From: Methanobrevibacter sp.
Lineage (GTDB): Archaea > Methanobacteriota > Methanobacteria > Methanobacteriales > Methanobacteriaceae
DNA length: 5,920 nt
NCBI GenBank assembly: GCA_009777005.1
Contig: WRMT01000193.1
Coordinates: forward strand, 1-5,920
Direction: 5' to 3'
Shown here: in pieces, positions 4,234-5,920 of the stretch
Layout of the letters: the number at the start of each line of letters is the position of its first letter
Position numbering within the stretch: position 1 is the stretch's first letter
The notes under the pieces: model-generated
Told to the model about the DNA's origin: nothing
What the model saw: the letters and a program-made list of their open reading frames with translations, nothing else
The model's database searches: none
Translations under genes and position numbers: made by a program

Positions 4234-5920
4234 ATGAAAAATATAAACTTTAAAAAAATATTAAGCTTTTCAATTTTATTAGCTATAGCTATTTTACTTA
4301 TAGCTTCATTATCTGTAACTTTTGCAGCTAATACAACAATTAGTAACACTACAGCCAATGGTATTATTGGAGCTGTGAACAATGCAAGTGTCAATCCAGG
4401 AGATACAATATTTTTAAGTCCTGGAGTATACAACAAGATCAACAATGACACTAACATAACTATATATAAAAATGTGACAATCCAAGGAATTGGCTCAAAA
4501 GATCAAGTAATCATCGATGGAAAAGGACTAACAAGAATATTTACAATAGCTAACAATTTTAATGTGACTTTTATTAACATAACATTCACCAATGGAAATG
4601 CCACAAGTGATAGTGGTGGTGCAATCTTGAATTATGGTGATATGTCTGTTTCTGATTCTACTTTCATTAATAACACAGCTAATACTCATGGTGGTGCAAT
4701 CTGTAATTATGGTGATATGTCTGTTTCTGATTCTACTTTCATTAATAACACAGCTAATGTTAATGGTGGTGCAATCTGGAATAACGGTGATATGTCTGTT
4801 TCTGATTCTACTTTCATTAATAACACAGCTAATACTGGTGGTGCAATCTTGAATTTTCGGAATATGTCTGTTTCTGATTCTACTTTCATTAATAACACAG
4901 CTAATGCTGCTGGTGGTGCAATCTGTAATAATGTGAATATGTCTGTTTCTGATTCTACTTTCATTAATAACACAGCTAATGTTTATGGTGGTGCAATCTA
5001 TAATAGTGATAATACTAATTTGAATCTCAGTTTTTCTGTATTTTATAATAATGCTGGAAATAAAATTATATATACTCTCAATGATAATTGTACTTTAAAG
5101 GATAATTTTTACTTCTGGGTTAATCCAAACCTTAGTAATATGGCTGCACTGTTAAATAACATAACAAATGAAGTAGCTTGTATAGAAAACTTTTATTACT
5201 TAAACATTAGTAATGATACTGTTTTATATGCTGGTGAAACATTGAATATTAAGTCACTATTAGCATATAATGGAACTATTGTTCCTAGTGTTAATGATTT
5301 ACCTGATTTAAATATTACTTTAGAGTATAATGGTTTGCTTATCAAAGAATATAGCTATAAAGATACTGTTGATATTCCTGTAGCTATTAATAGCTTATCA
5401 CCTAATGATTTTATTTTTTATTATGGGTCTGATTCTATATATGAAATAATATTAACTACTACTCTGAATTCTGGAAACACCAGTTTGACAGTTTATCCAG
5501 TTTCTGGAACTGTAAGCGATACAATAATATTAGAAGCTAAATTAACAAGTCGTTCAGGAAATCCTATAGCTGGAGCTACTATTGAATTCTTTGTAAATGA
5601 AGTGAATGTAGGTTCTAACATTACAGACATCAATGGAATAGCTAAATATCATCATGTACTTCAAATATCCGATTATGAGTACTTAGCTAATTATACTGGT
5701 AATAGTACTTATAATAGTAATCAGTCAGCAACTGCAAGTTTGGTAGTTAATAAGATTAATACTATTTTAACTGTAGTTGGTCCTGTTGCAGCTAATGTTG
5801 GTGAAACTGTTCAGCTAATAGCTAATCTTACTGAAAACCTTGGTAATCCTGTTGTTGGAGCTACTATCCAATTCTTTGTAAATGGAGTGAATGTAGGTTC
5901 TAACATTACTGGCATTGATG
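4234..5920 (+). CDS. Adhesin-like secreted protein, beta-helix plus Ig-like repeats (5' part)
   Basis: The frame runs open for 562 codons and off the window end. Residues 1-31 form a Sec signal peptide: basic KK at 7-8, a hydrophobic stretch 9-28, and a likely cut after TFA(31). Residues 33-127 look like a beta-helix cap region (NPGDTIFLSPGVYN, VTIQGIG, VIIDGKG, FINITFTNG). Residues 128-251 are five near-identical 24/25-residue turns of the form GGAIxNxGDMSVSDSTF-INNTAN, PMP-like right-handed beta-helix rungs. Residues 252-410 are a less regular beta-rich linker. Ig-like (Big_3-type) domains follow at about 416-507 and from 509 on, sharing GNPxxGATIxFFVN and NVGSNIT with a spacing of 95 residues. 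There are many N-x-S/T sequons. The protein should be exported and stand on or outside the cell wall, probably binding host or partner cells; function is inferred from the family. The IS lies in its leader. Confidence 0.9.
   Translation, partial: MKNINFKKILSFSILLAIAILLIASLSVTFAANTTISNTTANGIIGAVNNASVNPGDTIFLSPGVYNKINNDTNITIYKNVTIQGIGSKDQVIIDGKGLTRIFTIANNFNVTFINITFTNGNATSDSGGAILNYGDMSVSDSTFINNTANTHGGAICNYGDMSVSDSTFINNTANVNGGAIWNNGDMSVSDSTFINNTANTGGAILNFRNMSVSDSTFINNTANAAGGAICNNVNMSVSDSTFINNTANVYGGAIYNSDNTNLNLSFSVFYNNAGNKIIYTLNDNCTLKDNFYFWVNPNLSNMAALLNNITNEVACIENFYYLNISNDTVLYAGETLNIKSLLAYNGTIVPSVNDLPDLNITLEYNGLLIKEYSYKDTVDIPVAINSLSPNDFIFYYGSDSIYEIILTTTLNSGNTSLTVYPVSGTVSDTIILEAKLTSRSGNPIAGATIEFFVNEVNVGSNITDINGIAKYHHVLQISDYEYLANYTGNSTYNSNQSATASLVVNKINTILTVVGPVAANVGETVQLIANLTENLGNPVVGATIQFFVNGVNVGSNITGID
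4615..4986 (+). repeat. Five tandem 75/72-bp in-frame repeats
   Basis: Units start with GGTGGTGCAATC at 4615, 4690, 4765, 4837 and 4912, and a sixth copy of that start occurs at 4987. Four units are 75 bp and one (4765-4836) is 72 bp, so the frame is always kept. A 42-bp core is identical in all five (starting at 4642, 4717, 4792, 4864 and 4939). Differences lie only in the loop codons: Tyr-Gly-Asp, Asn-Gly-Asp, Phe-Arg-Asn, and Asn-Val-Asn. Confidence 0.95.

Noticed and set aside
4167..4457. Minus-strand 96-residue hydrophobic frame
   Set aside because: It is antisense to the adhesin signal peptide and N-terminus; the apparent membrane segments come from that composition, and it runs into the IS end.
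4634..4852. Plus-strand frame translating to a repeated Leu/Ile-rich peptide
   Set aside because: It is an out-of-frame reading of the adhesin repeat array; its regular repeats only mirror the 75-bp units.
4707..4973. Minus-strand frame with repeated LLMKVESETDIF
   Set aside because: It is antisense to the same repeat array and open only because the repeats lack stops in that frame; no promoter or ribosome site was seen.
4615..4986. CRISPR-like array
   Set aside because: The repeats are in frame within a long coding sequence, have no unique spacers, and encode beta-helix rungs.

Overview
The window looks like part of a mesophilic methanogen genome of the Methanobacteriales, most likely Methanobrevibacter or a close relative. 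The reasons are very low G+C, T-rich terminators, TATA-box-like promoters with short or absent leaders, a strong GGAGGTGA ribosome binding site, and two large secreted adhesin-like proteins of the beta-helix/Ig-like type typical of that group. The genus is inferred from composition and gene style, not from a marker gene.

Layout. (1) 1-312, + strand: the 3' end of an adhesin-like gene ending in an Ig-like domain, followed by a T-tract terminator. (2) 364-761, - strand: a VapB-type antitoxin whose VapC (PIN-domain) toxin survives only as a 43-residue N-terminal stub. (3) 1054-1745, - strand: a second toxin-antitoxin-like pair, a small histidine-rich protein resembling TumE/DUF6516 followed with an ATGA overlap by an HVO_A0114-type winged-helix protein, behind a TATA box placed for a leaderless transcript. 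(4) 1845-2009, + strand: a doubtful short ORF. (5) 2010-2453: an AT-rich gene-free stretch with a 20-bp palindrome. (6) 2454-4192: an insertion sequence of about 1.74 kb with imperfect terminal inverted repeats. Its zinc-ribbon plus DDE transposase (- strand) is broken by two one-base frame changes in A-runs and one in-frame TGA. (7) 4234-5920, + strand: the 5' part of a second adhesin-like gene, with signal peptide, beta-helix region, a near-perfect 75-bp repeat array, and Ig-like repeats running off the window.

The window reads as an accessory island between two surface-protein genes: one decayed and one apparently intact TA module, plus a decayed IS. The IS ends only 41 bp before the start codon of the second adhesin, so it lies in that gene's leader and has probably separated it from its original promoter. 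A TATA-like sequence inside the right end of the IS points outward and could replace it. I see no clearly new multi-gene system. The best leads are the 88-aa/142-aa TA pair, the toxin lost at a likely catalytic codon while its antitoxin stays intact, the IS-adhesin junction, and the homogenised repeat array.
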